A stretch of 64,000 nt of DNA from Gordonia amarae NBRC 15530 (GCF_000241345.1 NZ_BAED01000020.1:124001-188000), one strand, 5' to 3'; numbered from the stretch's first letter, positions 13,980 through 22,849 are shown. Notes: generated by a model from the sequence alone, not told the origin. Made by a program: numbers and translations.

Positions 13980-14041
13980 GCACTCGCCTTGAAAGCGAGC
14001 GTGCCTAAACAGCACCGGGGGTTCAAATCCCTCCGCTTCCG
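13980..14041 (+). tRNA. 3' portion of tRNA-Ser(UGA): probable attachment-site remnant
   Basis: From 13980 the sequence matches a tRNA-Ser: anticodon stem CTCGC/GCGAG (13983-13987, 13995-13999) with loop CTTGAAA giving anticodon TGA, a variable arm, T-arm GGGGGTTCAAATCCCTC, and acceptor strand CGCTTCC with discriminator G. The 5' third is not the expected GGAAGCG plus D-arm; the upstream bases (GGAAAGTTCTGGGCC) pair only four positions of the acceptor. No CCA is encoded. I read it as the displaced tRNA 3' end left by integration of an element, or a degenerate tRNA. It is probably not functional. Confidence 0.65.
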
Positions 14042-14047
14042 CACAGT

Positions 14048-14086
14048 TCAGGGGCGGTTTCCGGGTGATCCGGAAGCCGCCCCTGA
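14048..14086. terminator. 17-bp stem-loop terminator after the tRNA fragment
   Basis: TCAGGGGCGGTTTCCGG (14048-14064) pairs with CCGGAAGCCGCCCCTGA (14070-14086), all Watson-Crick except one G-U. It follows the tRNA fragment by six bases, as native tRNA terminators do, and may also serve the leftward cysNC transcript ending at 14182. The remaining 95 bases to cysNC hold nothing I can identify. Confidence 0.8.
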
Positions 14087-14181
14087 CACGTCTACGGACC
14101 GGACCTCAGGACCCGATGCCGTGTGATTGGCGTTCACGGCAACCTCACATCGGTGTCCCGCTCCCGATTTTCTCTCCCCTT

Positions 14182-16032
14182 CTACAGTCCCAGGTTCCGG
14201 ATGATGGACTCGGCCACCTCGGCGGGTGTGCCGTCTGCCGGAGCCACCACCGCTTCGGGGTTCTCGGGTGCCTCGTAGGGCGAGTCGATGCCGGTGAAGT
14301 GTGTGATCTCACCGGCCCGGGCGCGCGCATACAGTCCCTTGGGGTCGCGGCGTTCGCACTCTTCGAGCGGGGTATCCATGAACACCTCGTAGAACGGCAG
14401 CCCCTGCTCCTCGTGGATCTCCCGGGCAAGACGACGCTCGGCCGCGAACGGACTGATCAGCGATACCACCGACACCGCACCGGAATCGGCGAACAATGCC
14501 GCGACCTCGCCGGTGCGGCGGATGTTCTCGCGGCGGTCGTCGTCGGAGAATCCCAGGTCGGAGTTGAGTCCATGACGCAGATTGTCACCGTCCATCAGGT
14601 ACGCGGGTCGTCCCGATGCGACGAGCCGTCGTTCCAATTCGATTGCCAGGGCTGACTTTCCGGCACCGGACAGACCGGTGAGCCACAGCGTCGCACCCTG
14701 ATGCGGCCGCTGTTCGCGGGACACCTTGGTGGTCTGCCAGACGATGTTGGGGTCCTTCGCGACCGGTGCGGTGATCATGCCGGCCCCGACGGTGTTGTTG
14801 GTGGCCTCGTCGATCAGGATGAAGGAACCGGTCTCCCGGTTGCGGCGATAGGCGTCGAACATCAACGGCTCCTGCGTCTGCAGGGCCACTCGGGCTATCT
14901 CGTTGAGCCGCAACGCCTCGACCGTCTCGTCACGGTGCAGGGTGTTCACATCGAGCCGGTATCGCAGCCCGGTGATCTCCGCGCGCGACTCGCGCGTGCC
15001 ACACAGCACGCGGTACCGCGTCCCGGCGGTCAGCTCGGCGTCCTCGGCGAACCAGCACACCATGGCGTCGATGTCCCGTCCCACCCAGGGCCGGTTGTTC
15101 GGCCGTGCCAGCATATCGCCACGGGCGATGTCGATCTCGTCGGCCAGCTCGAACGACACGGCCATCGACGCGAACGCCTCGTCGACTTTCGCCCCGCCCG
15201 GACCCCAGATCGTGGTGATGGTCGTCGTGAATCCACTTGGCAGCACGACGATCTCGTCTCCGGGTGCAAACACGCCCCCGGCCACTGTGCCGGCGAAGGC
15301 GCGGTGGTCGGCGCCATCGCCGCGCTGGGGCCGGATCACGTATTGGACCGGCATCCGCGCGTCGATGAGGTTGCGGTCGGAGGCGATGTAGACGCTTTCC
15401 AGATGGGACAGCAGCGAACGCCCCTCATACCACGGCATGTTCGACGAGGCGTCGACGACATTGTCCCCGGCGAGCGCCGACACCGGGATGAATGTGACAT
15501 CGGTGACGTTGAGTTTGGTCGCGAAATCGACGAATTCCGAACAGATCTCGTCGAACCGCTGCTGCGACCAGCCGACCAGGTCCATCTTGTTCACGCAGAT
15601 CGTCAGGTGCGGGATCCCGAGGAGTGTGGAGAGGAACGCGTGCCGACGGGTCTGTTCCAGGACGCCTTTGCGGGCGTCGATGAGGATGATCGCGAGGTCG
15701 GCCGTCGACGCTCCGGTCACCATGTTGCGGGTGTACTGCACGTGCCCGGGGGTGTCGGCGATGATGAATTTCCGTTTGGGCGTGGAGAAGTACCGGTAGG
15801 CGACGTCGATGGTGATGCCCTGCTCACGTTCGGCGCGCAAACCGTCGGTCAGCAGGGCGAGATTCGCATACTCGTCGCCGCGTTCGGCGCTGGTCCGTTC
15901 GATCGACTCGAGCTGATCGGAGAAGATCGATTTCGAGTCGTACAGGAGACGCCCGATCAGGGTCGACTTCCCGTCGTCGACCGATCCCGCCGTCGCCAGT
16001 CGCAGCATCTCGTTCCGTGGTGTGCCGCTCAT
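14182..16032 (-). CDS. cysNC: bifunctional sulfate adenylyltransferase large subunit / APS kinase
   Basis: The 616-residue protein is a fusion. The CysN GTPase part has the P-loop GSVDDGKST (16-24), [12 protein letters not shown] and NKMDL. The C-terminal CysC kinase has GLSGAGKSA (about residue 450) and [10 protein letters not shown]. It works with CysD to make APS from sulfate and ATP, then phosphorylates APS to PAPS in the cytosol. The fused form is usual in mycobacteria and relatives. The start ATG overlaps the cysD stop (TGATG), so the two are coupled. PAPS here may feed the sulfotransferase encoded just upstream. Confidence 0.95.
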   Translation of the reverse strand: MSGTPRNEMLRLATAGSVDDGKSTLIGRLLYDSKSIFSDQLESIERTSAERGDEYANLALLTDGLRAEREQGITIDVAYRYFSTPKRKFIIADTPGHVQYTRNMVTGASTADLAIILIDARKGVLEQTRRHAFLSTLLGIPHLTICVNKMDLVGWSQQRFDEICSEFVDFATKLNVTDVTFIPVSALAGDNVVDASSNMPWYEGRSLLSHLESVYIASDRNLIDARMPVQYVIRPQRGDGADHRAFAGTVAGGVFAPGDEIVVLPSGFTTTITTIWGPGGAKVDEAFASMAVSFELADEIDIARGDMLARPNNRPWVGRDIDAMVCWFAEDAELTAGTRYRVLCGTRESRAEITGLRYRLDVNTLHRDETVEALRLNEIARVALQTQEPLMFDAYRRNRETGSFILIDEATNNTVGAGMITAPVAKDPNIVWQTTKVSREQRPHQGATLWLTGLSGAGKSALAIELERRLVASGRPAYLMDGDNLRHGLNSDLGFSDDDRRENIRRTGEVAALFADSGAVSVVSLISPFAAERRLAREIHEEQGLPFYEVFMDTPLEECERRDPKGLYARARAGEITHFTGIDSPYEAPENPEAVVAPADGTPAEVAESIIRNLGL

Positions 16033-16946
16033 CAGAAGTAGCCTTCCTTCTTGCGGTCTTCCATGCCGGATTCACTGATCCGGTCGTCGGCGCGGGTGGC
16101 TCCCCGCTCGGTCAGCCGGGTCACCTCGATCTCGGCGATGACCTTGTCGACGGTGTCGGCGTCGGAGAGTACGCAGCCGGTGCAGGTCGCGTCGCCGACC
16201 GTCCGGAAGCGCACCGTCTCGGTCTGCATGGTCTCCGTCGGAAGAGGATGCAGGAATCGGGTTTTGGCGAGCAGCATGCCGTCGCGCGGGATCACTTCGC
16301 GCTGGTGCGCGTAGTAGATGGGCGGCAGTTCGATGCTCTCGCGCGCGATGTATTCCCAGATGTCGAGTTCGGTCCAGTTGGAGAGCGGGAACACACGGAT
16401 ATGCTCGCCCCGGTGGTGCCGTCCGTTGTACAGATGCCAGAGCTCGGGACGCTGCGCCCGCGGGTTCCAGGCCCCGAATTCGTCGCGGAAGCTGAACACC
16501 CGTTCCTTGGCGCGCGCCTTCTCCTCGTCGCGGCGCGCACCACCGAACACGGCATCGAACTTGTGCTCGGTGATCCCCCGCAGCAGCGCGGTGGTCTGCA
16601 GCCGGTTGCGGCTGGCCCCGGGGCCGGTCTGTTCGACGACCCGCCCGGCGTCGATGTCGTCCTGCACCGAACTCACCAGCAACCGCACTCCGGTCTCGGC
16701 GACGATCCGGTCCCGGTACTCGATCACCTCGTCGAAGTTGTGACCGGTGTCGACGTGCAGCAACGGGAACGGGACCGGCGCCGGCCAGAACGCCTTGCGC
16801 GCCAGGTGGAACATCACCACCGAGTCCTTGCCGCCGGAGAACAGCAGCCCGGGCCGCTCGAAGGTCGCGCCGACCTCCCGGAAGATATGTACCGACTCCG
16901 CTTCCAACGCATCCAGGTGCGACAGCTCGTAGCCGTGCGCTTCCAT
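16032..16946 (-). CDS. cysD: sulfate adenylyltransferase small subunit
   Basis: The ATP-sulfurylase catalytic subunit of the PP-loop superfamily. It has [12 protein letters not shown] near the N terminus, HVDTGHNF, and the C-terminal [12 protein letters not shown] typical of CysD. I choose ATG 16946 (GGGAGG upstream), giving 304 residues, close to the family's usual 300-310; a frame extension to 17006 exists but adds an unconserved leader. It forms a complex with CysN and precedes it in the operon. Confidence 0.93.
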   Translation of the reverse strand: MEAHGYELSHLDALEAESVHIFREVGATFERPGLLFSGGKDSVVMFHLARKAFWPAPVPFPLLHVDTGHNFDEVIEYRDRIVAETGVRLLVSSVQDDIDAGRVVEQTGPGASRNRLQTTALLRGITEHKFDAVFGGARRDEEKARAKERVFSFRDEFGAWNPRAQRPELWHLYNGRHHRGEHIRVFPLSNWTELDIWEYIARESIELPPIYYAHQREVIPRDGMLLAKTRFLHPLPTETMQTETVRFRTVGDATCTGCVLSDADTVDKVIAEIEVTRLTERGATRADDRISESGMEDRKKEGYF

Positions 16947-17049
16947 CCAACCTCCCTCAACCGATCGTTTATCGACACTGCCCGGGGTGGCGGTGCCGGC
17001 CGTCACAGATTTCGCCAGGGTCCACCGGCGTAACGCACCGGTGTCCCGG

Positions 17050-18222
17050 TCAGCGCAGTTCCTCGGTGGGGACGCCGTAGCGTTCCTGGTAGCCGGTCAC
17101 ACGTGCCCGCACCTGCTGCGCATCGAGGCCGGTGTCCGACCAGGTGTAGCGCTTCGCGCCACCGTCCCCCGGATGCTCGGCGAGGAACCGGCGCATCCGG
17201 GCGTCGGCATCGTCGGTCAGGTCCCGGTCGAGGCGCTCGTAGATGCCTTTGATGGTGGCCCAGGGGTCGGCCATGAAGTCGGCGAACCGGACGTCGACGA
17301 CCTGTACTTCTGGAATCAGACCACTTGAGCGCCAGGCTATTTCGCGATCCAGTCCGACGGTGATCTCCTCGTATGCCTGCGCTGCGCAATCGGTGATCGA
17401 CGACTCGTCGCTACTCATCCGCCGGAGATGGTGGGTCAATGCCGCCACCGACGACATCACGTTGAGCGGATCGCGGTGGGTCTGCACGATCAGTGCGTCC
17501 GGGTACTCGGCCAGCAGGGCATCGAGGTGCCACAGGTGCGCCGGTGACTTGAGCAGCCAGTCGCCGGGCACACCGGACTGCAGATGCTGCAGGAACCCAC
17601 GATGGTAGGCGTAGGCGCCGGCCTGGTCGGCCTCATGCACCCACCACCGCTGATAGCTCGGGATGCGGTACTGCACAGAGAAGATCATGCTGTTGAATTC
17701 GCTCGCGGTGATCCGCACACATTCCTGACCGACCCGCGCATCCATCGGATGATGTTTGAGGAAGCCGGGAATGATGTGTTCGGACATCTCGATCGAGGCC
17801 TGGACCTGGGCGATCCGCGGATCGGTCTCGTAGGTCTCCGGCCGCGGCACGGGACACGGCTCATCGACCTCCCAGGTCAGTGGGGTGCGCAGTGCCGGGT
17901 CCTGCGCGAGCAGGTCGTAGAGGATCGTCGTCCCCGTCCGCGGCTGTCCGACGATGAAGATCGGACGCGAGATCTTTTCCTCGGCGATGCGCGGATTCTG
18001 GTTGCGCCAGGCGATCACGCCGAGGCGATTCTTCAGGGCGCGCATCATGTCGGCGTATGCGACCTCCACGCCGATCTCCGACAATCGTGCCTCGGTGACC
18101 AGCGCCTCAGTGACCCGTTGCAGGCCGTTCTGCCAGCCGTCGGCACCGAAGTCGTCGGCACCGACCTGTTCACAGGCCGCGTCGATCAGGGCCTGCGGCT
18201 CGAACCGTTGCTCCAGGTTCAT
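17050..18222 (-). CDS. PAPS-dependent sulfotransferase family protein
   Basis: A protein of about 390 residues with the 5'-phosphosulfate-binding loop IFIVGQPRTGTTILYDLL (near residue 90) and a 3'-phosphate motif THRDPLNVMSS in the second half. These motifs mark sulfotransferases that move sulfate from PAPS to a hydroxyl acceptor. Its placement directly upstream of cysD-cysNC argues for local PAPS supply. The acceptor is unknown; mycobacterial relatives sulfate lipids or glycolipids. The start is ATG 18222 (overlapping the DUF1214 stop as TGATG) or GTG 18225. Soluble, without signal peptide. Confidence 0.88.
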   Translation of the reverse strand: MNLEQRFEPQALIDAACEQVGADDFGADGWQNGLQRVTEALVTEARLSEIGVEVAYADMMRALKNRLGVIAWRNQNPRIAEEKISRPIFIVGQPRTGTTILYDLLAQDPALRTPLTWEVDEPCPVPRPETYETDPRIAQVQASIEMSEHIIPGFLKHHPMDARVGQECVRITASEFNSMIFSVQYRIPSYQRWWVHEADQAGAYAYHRGFLQHLQSGVPGDWLLKSPAHLWHLDALLAEYPDALIVQTHRDPLNVMSSVAALTHHLRRMSSDESSITDCAAQAYEEITVGLDREIAWRSSGLIPEVQVVDVRFADFMADPWATIKGIYERLDRDLTDDADARMRRFLAEHPGDGGAKRYTWSDTGLDAQQVRARVTGYQERYGVPTEELR

Positions 18223-19316
18223 CACTTGTCCTCCGATTCGGTCGTGGCCGCCCGGTGCACCGAGGTGATCACCGCGGGTGGCTCCGGGTTGTCCAGCCAG
18301 CGCAACACGACGAATCCCCGCTCACGGCCACCGGTGTCGAGCCAATGCCCCAGCCCGGGATCGCGCGCGCCGATGGCGATGCGGACGCGCCCGTCGTCGT
18401 CGGGCGTCACGGCACGGTTGGTCACCGAGCTGTGCCGGCTGCGGGGTTCGAGACATTCATGCCAGATGTTTTCCAGCGTGACGTTCCAGTAGCGGGTTTC
18501 CGGTGGTTCGATGTCGAGGACCAGCGCCTCGTCCGGTGAGAGTCGGAACGTCCCGATCATGTAGAGGTTGTCGGGTGTGGTGTCGGCGGCACCGAGGTCG
18601 TCGGCCGCGGCGGTGAGCAGCGTGTTGGGATTGTCGAGGAGCTCGGGCTTGATGGTTCGGTGCAGCGTGGTGAGTTTCAGCAGGGTCCAGCCCATCGCGG
18701 TGAACTGCTCGGCCAGTTCGGCATCCGTCAGCGGCGCCGGAGGCGGCGGGTCCAGGTTGACGATCCGCAATGCGGCCGGCTCCTCGTCGGAGAAGTCCCC
18801 GATGTACTCGCGAACCACGATGGCCGACGCATCATCGGGGATCTGAATCCACTGGGCACCACCGCAATCGGCAGGCTCATCGGGTGCGAGGAGCAGCTCG
18901 AACCCGCCCTCCTCATCGAGTTCGAGATCGGTGTCGCTGAGGTAGCCCGCCATCCGTCGCGGCGTGAGGCCGGTCCCGGCGAGGATCTGCAGCCCGAGGT
19001 AGGCGCTGCTGCCACGGTGCCCGGTGATCCGGTAGCGGGCGTCTCCGCGGATCATGCCCAGGTAGTAGTTGCCGTCGGGGTTGGGGCCACCGATCTGACG
19101 GGTGGGTGAGCACATATCGAAGAAGACCGGCCGCACCGGGTCGGCCTCCACCGACAGTTGCGCGCACAACGACGACACCCGGGCGATGACGCGCAGGCCT
19201 TCGAGAGCCTCACGGGTGTTGATGGCGTCCCCGGTGACGACCTCGGTGGCGTCGGCGAGGGCTTTCCGGACGAACTCCCAGGCAGGCATGGACTGATCGA
19301 GTTGAAGCGTGGTCAT
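18222..19316 (-). CDS. DUF1214 domain protein
   Basis: A 364-residue protein with the DUF1214 C-terminal region (YWNVTLENIWHECLEPRSRH and the preceding TFRLSPDEALVLDIEPPETR) characteristic of this uncharacterised family, often near sulfotransferases and lipid genes in actinobacteria. No signal or membrane span is visible. It overlaps the sulfotransferase start by one base and is divergent from a TetR gene, whose operator lies in the 30-base gap. ATG 19316 is preferred over 19325. Enzymatic role unknown. Confidence 0.8.
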   Translation of the reverse strand: MTTLQLDQSMPAWEFVRKALADATEVVTGDAINTREALEGLRVIARVSSLCAQLSVEADPVRPVFFDMCSPTRQIGGPNPDGNYYLGMIRGDARYRITGHRGSSAYLGLQILAGTGLTPRRMAGYLSDTDLELDEEGGFELLLAPDEPADCGGAQWIQIPDDASAIVVREYIGDFSDEEPAALRIVNLDPPPPAPLTDAELAEQFTAMGWTLLKLTTLHRTIKPELLDNPNTLLTAAADDLGAADTTPDNLYMIGTFRLSPDEALVLDIEPPETRYWNVTLENIWHECLEPRSRHSSVTNRAVTPDDDGRVRIAIGARDPGLGHWLDTGGRERGFVVLRWLDNPEPPAVITSVHRAATTESEDK

Positions 19317-19327
19317 GAACGACAAGA

Positions 19328-19344
19328 TATAATCTCAATTGAGA
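19328..19344. promoter_or_regulatory. TATAAT box and TCTCAATTGAGA palindrome: TetR operator
   Basis: A perfect -10 sequence TATAAT (19328-19333) overlaps the perfect 12-bp palindrome TCTCAATTGAGA (19333-19344), only two bases before the TetR start codon at 19347 and 17 from the DUF1214 start on the other strand. It is probably the operator and promoter for one or both divergent genes. Confidence 0.65.
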
Positions 19345-19346
19345 CT

Positions 19347-20024
19347 ATGTATCAGAATTCAGATTTTCATTTGCCCCTCGACCCCGCCGCCGGTCTACGT
19401 GAACAGAAACGGATGGCCACCCGGTCGCGGATCGCCGCGGCCGCGGCCGAACTCGCCACGGCCGACGGCCTGGAGAACACCGGCGCCGACCAGATCGCCG
19501 CCGCCGCCGAGGTGGGCCGGGCGACGTTCTTCCGCTACTTCTCCTCGAAGGAGCATGCCGTGGCCGAAGGCATGAATGCCCGTTGGCTCAACCGGATCGT
19601 GGCCGCGCTGGATCATCAGCCGGCCGACTACGCCGCCGCCGAGGCGGTGGTGGCCGCCTTCGCCGAACTCGCCCACGACTTCGACGACATCTCGGGCCAG
19701 ATCCGGGAGCTGGCGACGATGGAACGGTCGTCGCCAGCCCTGCGCGCCTGGGGCCTCGGCGTGTACGCCCACTACGAGGGCGTCATCGCCGGCCTGATCA
19801 GTCCACGGATCCGCGACCTGCGGCAACCAGACCCCCGGCCACGCCTGATCGGCGCGCTGGCCATGTCGTCGGTGCGGATCGCCCTCGACGACTGGCTCGC
19901 CCACGGCGGCTCACTGCCCGATCGGGTTCAGCAGGCATTGCGATCAATCACCGTCGTCGACACCGGCGTGCTGCGCGAATCCGGATCGCGAACTTCTCGG
20001 CCACGAGTTCGGCCGCGTGATTGA
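19347..20024 (+). CDS. TetR-family transcriptional regulator
   Basis: A 225-residue protein with HTH residues ELATADGLENTGADQIAAAA followed by GRATFFRYFSSKEH, the classical TetR recognition helix region, and an alanine-rich C-terminal domain. The start ATG 19347 is chosen because the palindromic operator lies just upstream. It is divergent from the DUF1214-sulfotransferase-cysDNC group and probably controls it. The final ten codons (arginine-rich SGSRTSRPRVRPRD) run into the decayed sequence starting at 20019, so the C terminus may have been altered by that rearrangement. Confidence 0.85.
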   Translation: MYQNSDFHLPLDPAAGLREQKRMATRSRIAAAAAELATADGLENTGADQIAAAAEVGRATFFRYFSSKEHAVAEGMNARWLNRIVAALDHQPADYAAAEAVVAAFAELAHDFDDISGQIRELATMERSSPALRAWGLGVYAHYEGVIAGLISPRIRDLRQPDPRPRLIGALAMSSVRIALDDWLAHGGSLPDRVQQALRSITVVDTGVLRESGSRTSRPRVRPRD

Positions 20025-20090
20025 ATACGCCTGTGTGGCGGTTCGCGCGCTGGGGTCGCCGCCTTCGACTGGGCATGCACACCCACCGAG
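20019..20090 (+). pseudogene. 5' and internal scraps of a third secreted-protein paralogue
   Basis: The sequence GTGATTGAATACGCCTGTGT at 20021-20040 matches the upstream/start region of the gene at 7278 (two differences in about 20). It is followed at once by TCGCCGCCTTCGACTGGGCA (20057-20076), matching the AFDWACTPT coding region near 8500. About 1.2 kb between the two is missing. This is an internally deleted relic, not expressed as a protein. Confidence 0.65.
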
Positions 20091-20154
20091 GCCTGGTCAA
20101 GTAGTGGGCCACCGCCGGGTCAGCGGATGTTCTTCCACCGAAGGCCGTTCACAG

Positions 20155-20220
20155 TGCCCTGACGGCGTGCACGTCGAGGTCCGCGAGATCACGCTCGCGC
20201 CCGGCGGCACCTCCGGGTGG
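20155..20220 (+). pseudogene. fragment of a cupin-domain gene
   Basis: The frame encodes DGVHVEVREITLAPGGTSGW, the first strand-turn of a cupin (usual form REITLxPGGxTGWHxH). Homology stops at 20220, where the frame changes to a transporter fragment. Only about 20 codons remain; there is no metal-binding histidine pair. Confidence 0.45.
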
Positions 20221-20687
20221 TCGGCACCAGCATGCTCGTGCTGCTGCGGGTCGTGCACTTCGGGCTCACGCCCCAGCAGTTCGAGCCGCACTATTGGGTG
20301 GCCATGGGCGCGATGGCGATCGCGGTGGTGGCCGGCAGCAATATCGTCGCCATCGATTCCACACCGATGGTCGACGCCACCCGTGGACTGATCGGTGGCA
20401 CCATCGCCGTCTTCTGGACCTTCTGCCTGTGGCTCATCCCGATGCTGATCGGCGGCGGCGTCTGGCGGCACGTGGTGCATCGCGTGCCGCTGACCTATAT
20501 GCCGACACTCTGGTCGATGGTCTTCCCGATCGGCATGTTCGCCGTCGCCTCCATCCAGCTGGGCCGGGTGGACGCGTTGCCGATCGTCGAGAACATCGGC
20601 ACGGTGACGATCTACATCGCGCTGATGGTGTGGACACTCGTCTTCATTGCCATGCTGCGCGGGATGGTCCGGGTTCTCTGGCGCTGA
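20221..20687 (+). pseudogene. 3' half of a TDT/TehA-like (tellurite/C4-dicarboxylate) transporter gene
   Basis: About 150 residues with four to five membrane spans. They contain FEPHYWVAMGAMAIAVVAGS and YMPTLWSMVFPIGMFAVAS, signatures of the TDT (tellurite-resistance/dicarboxylate) family, whose members have ten spans and about 330 residues. The N-terminal half is absent and replaced by a cupin fragment. An ATG at 20232 could initiate translation, but a half transporter is unlikely to work. Confidence 0.65.
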
Positions 20688-20821
20688 CCGCTCCGGCGCG
20701 AACGGTCACAATCTGGCACGGATCGGCCGATGTGATCCATCCCGGCGTTTCGGGAACAGTTCACCGATCAGTCGTAGCAGTGTGGTGGCTGAGCGCAGAC
20801 CTTCAGAGAGGGGAACTGACA

Positions 20822-21379
20822 ATGACGAAGAATTTTCGACGACCCGTACTGCTCTCCCTTGCCGGCGTGGCCGGCACCCTGGGGCTGGCCGCGACCATCG
20901 GTGTGGCGCCGTCCGCAGCCGCTCCGCTGCACAAGACGGTGTCGCTGCCGGTCAACAGGCATCTTCCCGCCTATCTCGACAGCGTCGGTGCCACGGTCGC
21001 CTTCAATCCGGCGAACAACCGGTTGACGGTCACCGTCAGGCACCGCGCGCCTCGTCCTCCGCAGGAACTCGGGTTCCGGTTCTATGAGGAGACGGTGGCG
21101 ATTTCCAACGGATCCCCGGCCACGAACGGCATCTACCTGTCGGTGGGACGGCAGCCTTTCGGTGCGCCGTACGGCAGCGGTCTGCTTTCCGTGCCCGGTG
21201 TGGAGCAGAAGAAGATTCCGGTGAAGGTCACCGAACACGGTGCTGTCACCACTTACGTCGCACAGACACCGAAGCTGGCGAAGATCGGTAAGAGCCGAAT
21301 CTCCGGATGGACCACCGACGGTCCGTTGGGCTTCCGCTTCCCGAACAGTGGTGACGATATCCCGTCCACTCGCCTGTAG
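20822..21379 (+). CDS. secreted hypothetical protein, 185 aa
   Basis: The start ATG 20822 has AGAGGGGA upstream. A signal peptide (RRPVLLSLAGVAGTLGLAAT..., cleavage after SAA/AP) precedes a beta-rich domain of about 150 residues containing VSLPVNRHLPAYLDSVGATV and RFYEETVAISNGSPATNGIY. No cysteines or membrane anchor are present in the mature part. I do not recognise the family; it has the look of small exported proteins of mycolata. The gene is intact although it lies between two relics of the same broken paralogue. Confidence 0.7.
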   Translation: MTKNFRRPVLLSLAGVAGTLGLAATIGVAPSAAAPLHKTVSLPVNRHLPAYLDSVGATVAFNPANNRLTVTVRHRAPRPPQELGFRFYEETVAISNGSPATNGIYLSVGRQPFGAPYGSGLLSVPGVEQKKIPVKVTEHGAVTTYVAQTPKLAKIGKSRISGWTTDGPLGFRFPNSGDDIPSTRL

Positions 21380-21441
21380 AGAGGCACATCGCGTCGAACT
21401 CGTGGGCGCAGAGATCGTTCCTCGACCAGCGCACGGGCACG

Positions 21442-21501
21442 TGCTGGGAGCTGACTCTGGAAGGTAAACCGGCACGCCCGACCGTGATGTCCACCTGCTG
21501 A
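21442..21501 (+). pseudogene. 3' scrap of the third secreted-protein paralogue
   Basis: TGCTGGGAGCTGACTCTGGA here matches the C-terminal coding region CWELTLDGKP of the gene at 7278 (bases near 8791-8815), continuing as CWELTLEGKPARP and stopping at TGA 21501. Together with 20019-20090 it brackets the insert of cupin, transporter and secreted genes. Confidence 0.65.
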
Positions 21502-21554
21502 CCCAACGTGTGGTCACCGGTCGCGGCCGACGGTCGGTTGCCTATGCTTTCCGG

Positions 21555-22766
21555 GTGCAAGATCTGGGTTTGGGTAACGAACGCACCGTGCGGATGATCA
21601 GCGGTCGGGTATGGGATGAGATCACCGGGCTACTCGCCGGTGCGCGGCGGGTGACGGCGGCGGTCGCCTACGTCGGCGAGGATGCGGCCGAGTTGCTGCC
21701 GTTGCGGAGCGGGTCGTCGATCATCGTGGATGCCTCGGAAAAGGCTGTGGCACAGGGGAGTACAGCACCGATTGCCCTGCTCGCCTGGAAGGATGCTGGT
21801 GCGGTGATCTATTCGCTGCCCGGGCTGCATGCGAAGACGATCGTGTGCGAGCGCAAACCGACCCACGGGAATCCCGATCCGGACCCCTTCCTGATCGTCG
21901 GGTCGGCGAATGTGTCGGCCAATTCCGCCCGGCGCCTCGATGAATGTGCCTTGCTGACCGACGATCTCACCACGCTGCGCGAGGCGTTCGAGGCACTGAC
22001 CGCGTGGAAACTGCGGGCGGGGGAGCCGCTTTCCCGCGAGGACCTGGTCGCGTTGGCCGCCCTGTATCGGACAGTGGCCGGCGACGATCCCGCAGATGAC
22101 CGGGCCGCAGATGACCCGGACCGCGACATCCCGAACAGCGACATCCCGGACAGCGACGCCCACGGTGTCCCGGACGACGACGATCCGGATGACCATGTCG
22201 CAGCGACCGACGACGCCGTCGAGACGGACGACACCGCCGCGGACGTGCCGCCCGCCGACACGACACCGGCACCGCGACCGAGGAACCTCATCCTCACCTC
22301 GGTGCGCGAGGACACCCCGTCCGAGGAGGCGAAGTACGAGGCCGAGGTCCTGGCCAGGGACAACGATCTGGCCATCGCCGACACCGCCACCGTGCTCACG
22401 CCCGGCCGGGAGTACCTGGACTACTTCTGGCTCGATTTCGACAGGGACTACTACGGCGATCCCTTCCCCGAGGGCGCGACCGTCGTGGCCACGTTCAGGA
22501 ACGAGCGCGGGCAGCTCACCAAGACCTGCTCCGTCTCTCCCCCGATGCGCATCATGTCGACGTTCCGTGACCACCAGGCCGAACGAACCTACTACTACGG
22601 CGTGGTTCGGCATTCCGGCACGGACGTCACGTACACCGACCTGCAGGCGGCGGCCGGTGGTGCCGGCCGCACGGTGAATCTGGCATCCGAGGATCCGGCC
22701 AAGGTGTTCCGGCCGGGAGCGATCACCGCGATCATCGGGCTGTGGGGTGACCTCGTCTTCGAATGA
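21555..22766 (+). CDS. phospholipase D-like (HKD-type) protein with acidic linker
   Basis: The proposed start is GTG 21555 (403 residues); 21510 is an alternative. Residues 11-150 resemble a single PLD-nuclease half: SLPGLHAKTIV gives HxK (92, 94) and FLIVGSANVSANS gives GSxNxS (116-121), the active-site pattern of PLD superfamily enzymes. Residues about 176-238 are an extremely acidic, low-complexity linker (repeated DDP, DSD). Residues 240-403 are a compact domain without recognised homology (DYFWLDFDRDYYGDPFPEGA). It could cut DNA or phospholipid as a dimer; a defence role is a possibility, not shown by context. Confidence 0.65.
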   Translation: MQDLGLGNERTVRMISGRVWDEITGLLAGARRVTAAVAYVGEDAAELLPLRSGSSIIVDASEKAVAQGSTAPIALLAWKDAGAVIYSLPGLHAKTIVCERKPTHGNPDPDPFLIVGSANVSANSARRLDECALLTDDLTTLREAFEALTAWKLRAGEPLSREDLVALAALYRTVAGDDPADDRAADDPDRDIPNSDIPDSDAHGVPDDDDPDDHVAATDDAVETDDTAADVPPADTTPAPRPRNLILTSVREDTPSEEAKYEAEVLARDNDLAIADTATVLTPGREYLDYFWLDFDRDYYGDPFPEGATVVATFRNERGQLTKTCSVSPPMRIMSTFRDHQAERTYYYGVVRHSGTDVTYTDLQAAAGGAGRTVNLASEDPAKVFRPGAITAIIGLWGDLVFE

Positions 22767-22792
22767 CGAGTCCGCGGAGTCTGTGAAAAGTG

Positions 22793-22826
22793 ACATCCTC
22801 CCGGCCCTGAAGGACCGGGAGGATGT
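22793..22826. terminator. 12-bp hairpin resembling the right end of IS200/IS605 elements
   Basis: ACATCCTCCCGG (22793-22804) pairs perfectly with CCGGGAGGATGT (22815-22826) around CCCTGAAGGA. Read on the minus strand, CCTTCAGGGCCGGGAGGATG plus TCA closely resembles the conserved right end that follows tnpB genes of IS200/IS605-family elements. No transposase or tnpB lies nearby. It sits in a 83-base convergent gap and could simply act as a bidirectional terminator (TTTT follows on the minus strand). Confidence 0.6.
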
Positions 22827-22849
22827 TCAACAGATCAGCGTGTGGTATC

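Noticed and set aside
20017..20391. 124-codon rightward frame as a single gene
   Set aside because: It stitches together a paralogue relic, a cupin fragment and an out-of-frame part of the TDT transporter fragment; no continuous family match exists.
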